Positions 63,980 through 64,000 of a stretch of 64,000 nt of DNA are shown in pieces; positions within the stretch are counted from its first letter, which is position 1, and every line of letters begins with the position of its first letter. The stretch is taken from NCBI RefSeq assembly GCF_900114995.1, contig NZ_FOUX01000001.1:1178001-1242000 (forward strand), in the 5' to 3' direction. Below the pieces are notes generated by a model. That model was not told the DNA's origin, made no database searches, and saw only the letters and a list, made by a program, of their open reading frames with translations. The position numbers were made by a program, and so were the translations under genes. This DNA comes from Chitinophaga sp. YR627 (GTDB lineage: Bacteria; Bacteroidota; Bacteroidia; Chitinophagales; Chitinophagaceae).

Positions 63980-64000
63980 ATGCACGGCTGTTTTTATTGT

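Noticed and set aside
1..64000. tRNA, rRNA, riboswitch, retron, integrase or transposase genes
   Set aside because: I saw no sequence with the needed conserved cores on either strand; absence is by eye only.

Overview
The window looks like chromosomal DNA of a gliding, polysaccharide-degrading Bacteroidota bacterium, most likely Chitinophagaceae (Chitinophaga-like). This rests on four SusC/TonB-type receptors (three with SusD partners), an ECF sigma/FecR pair, a type IX secretion (T9SS) C-terminal sorting domain, an AsmA-like protein, promoters of the Bacteroidota type (TTG-N19-22-TAnnTTTG) and almost no Shine-Dalgarno sequences. I see no rRNA, tRNA, transposase, prophage or CRISPR array.

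Layout. 1-1000: end of a two-component system (histidine kinase 3' end, NarL-type regulator). 1082-2920: a large unknown protein with a disordered leader and an amidoligase-like region. 11194-2992 (minus): ECF sigma, FecR, STN-containing SusC, SusD and a TlpA-like thioredoxin, closed by a 20-bp-stem bidirectional terminator. 11539-13857: a secreted T9SS metallopeptidase-like protein. 17875-13938 (minus): a second sigma factor, an unusual membrane-anchored repeat protein and a class V aminotransferase. 18064-22368: a Pro/His-rich lipoprotein facing an AsmA-like protein and a small membrane protein. 22415-22853: a decayed gene. 22962-29801: enzymes (two alpha/beta hydrolases, a carboxylesterase, an aldo/keto reductase) and two paralogous TetR regulators with recognisable operators.

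Two gene-free stretches are rich in structure. 24695-25564 lies between convergent genes and carries helically phased motif arrays plus three copies of an 89-bp repeat. 29802-31826 carries MITE-like 137-bp palindromic-ended elements, a 140-bp duplication, a canonical promoter with a LacI-type operator, and three 150-bp tandem units. Each 150-bp unit encodes an 11-14-residue peptide ending NSSS-stop, followed by conserved hairpins. These units form the leader of a polysaccharide utilisation locus (31827-41442): SusC, SusD, DUF5018-like, DUF4466-like, an alginate-lyase-family protein and a heparinase II/III-family protein, suggesting breakdown of a uronic-acid polysaccharide.

41649-51772 holds a cysteine-free TlpA-like protein, a small secreted protein, a second SusC/SusD pair, a siderophore-type TonB receptor and a ROK/polyphosphate-glucokinase-like kinase. 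51884-52255 encodes an NTF2-like protein.

The most interesting block is 52550-62633, seven tightly packed plus-strand genes. They encode a lipoprotein with a VWA/MIDAS-like motif, a 3-TM protein, a tubulin/FtsZ-superfamily protein, a 1194-aa protein ending in an actin/Hsp70-type ATPase, a membrane-anchored coiled-coil protein, a 578-aa protein with C-terminal TM helices, and a small 2-TM protein. It looks like an envelope-linked machine combining tubulin-like and actin-like NTPases; it recalls the FtsZ-like/VWA membrane-remodelling systems predicted by Makarova and Koonin (2010) but with a different partner set. The window ends with an MRJP/yellow-like lipoprotein.
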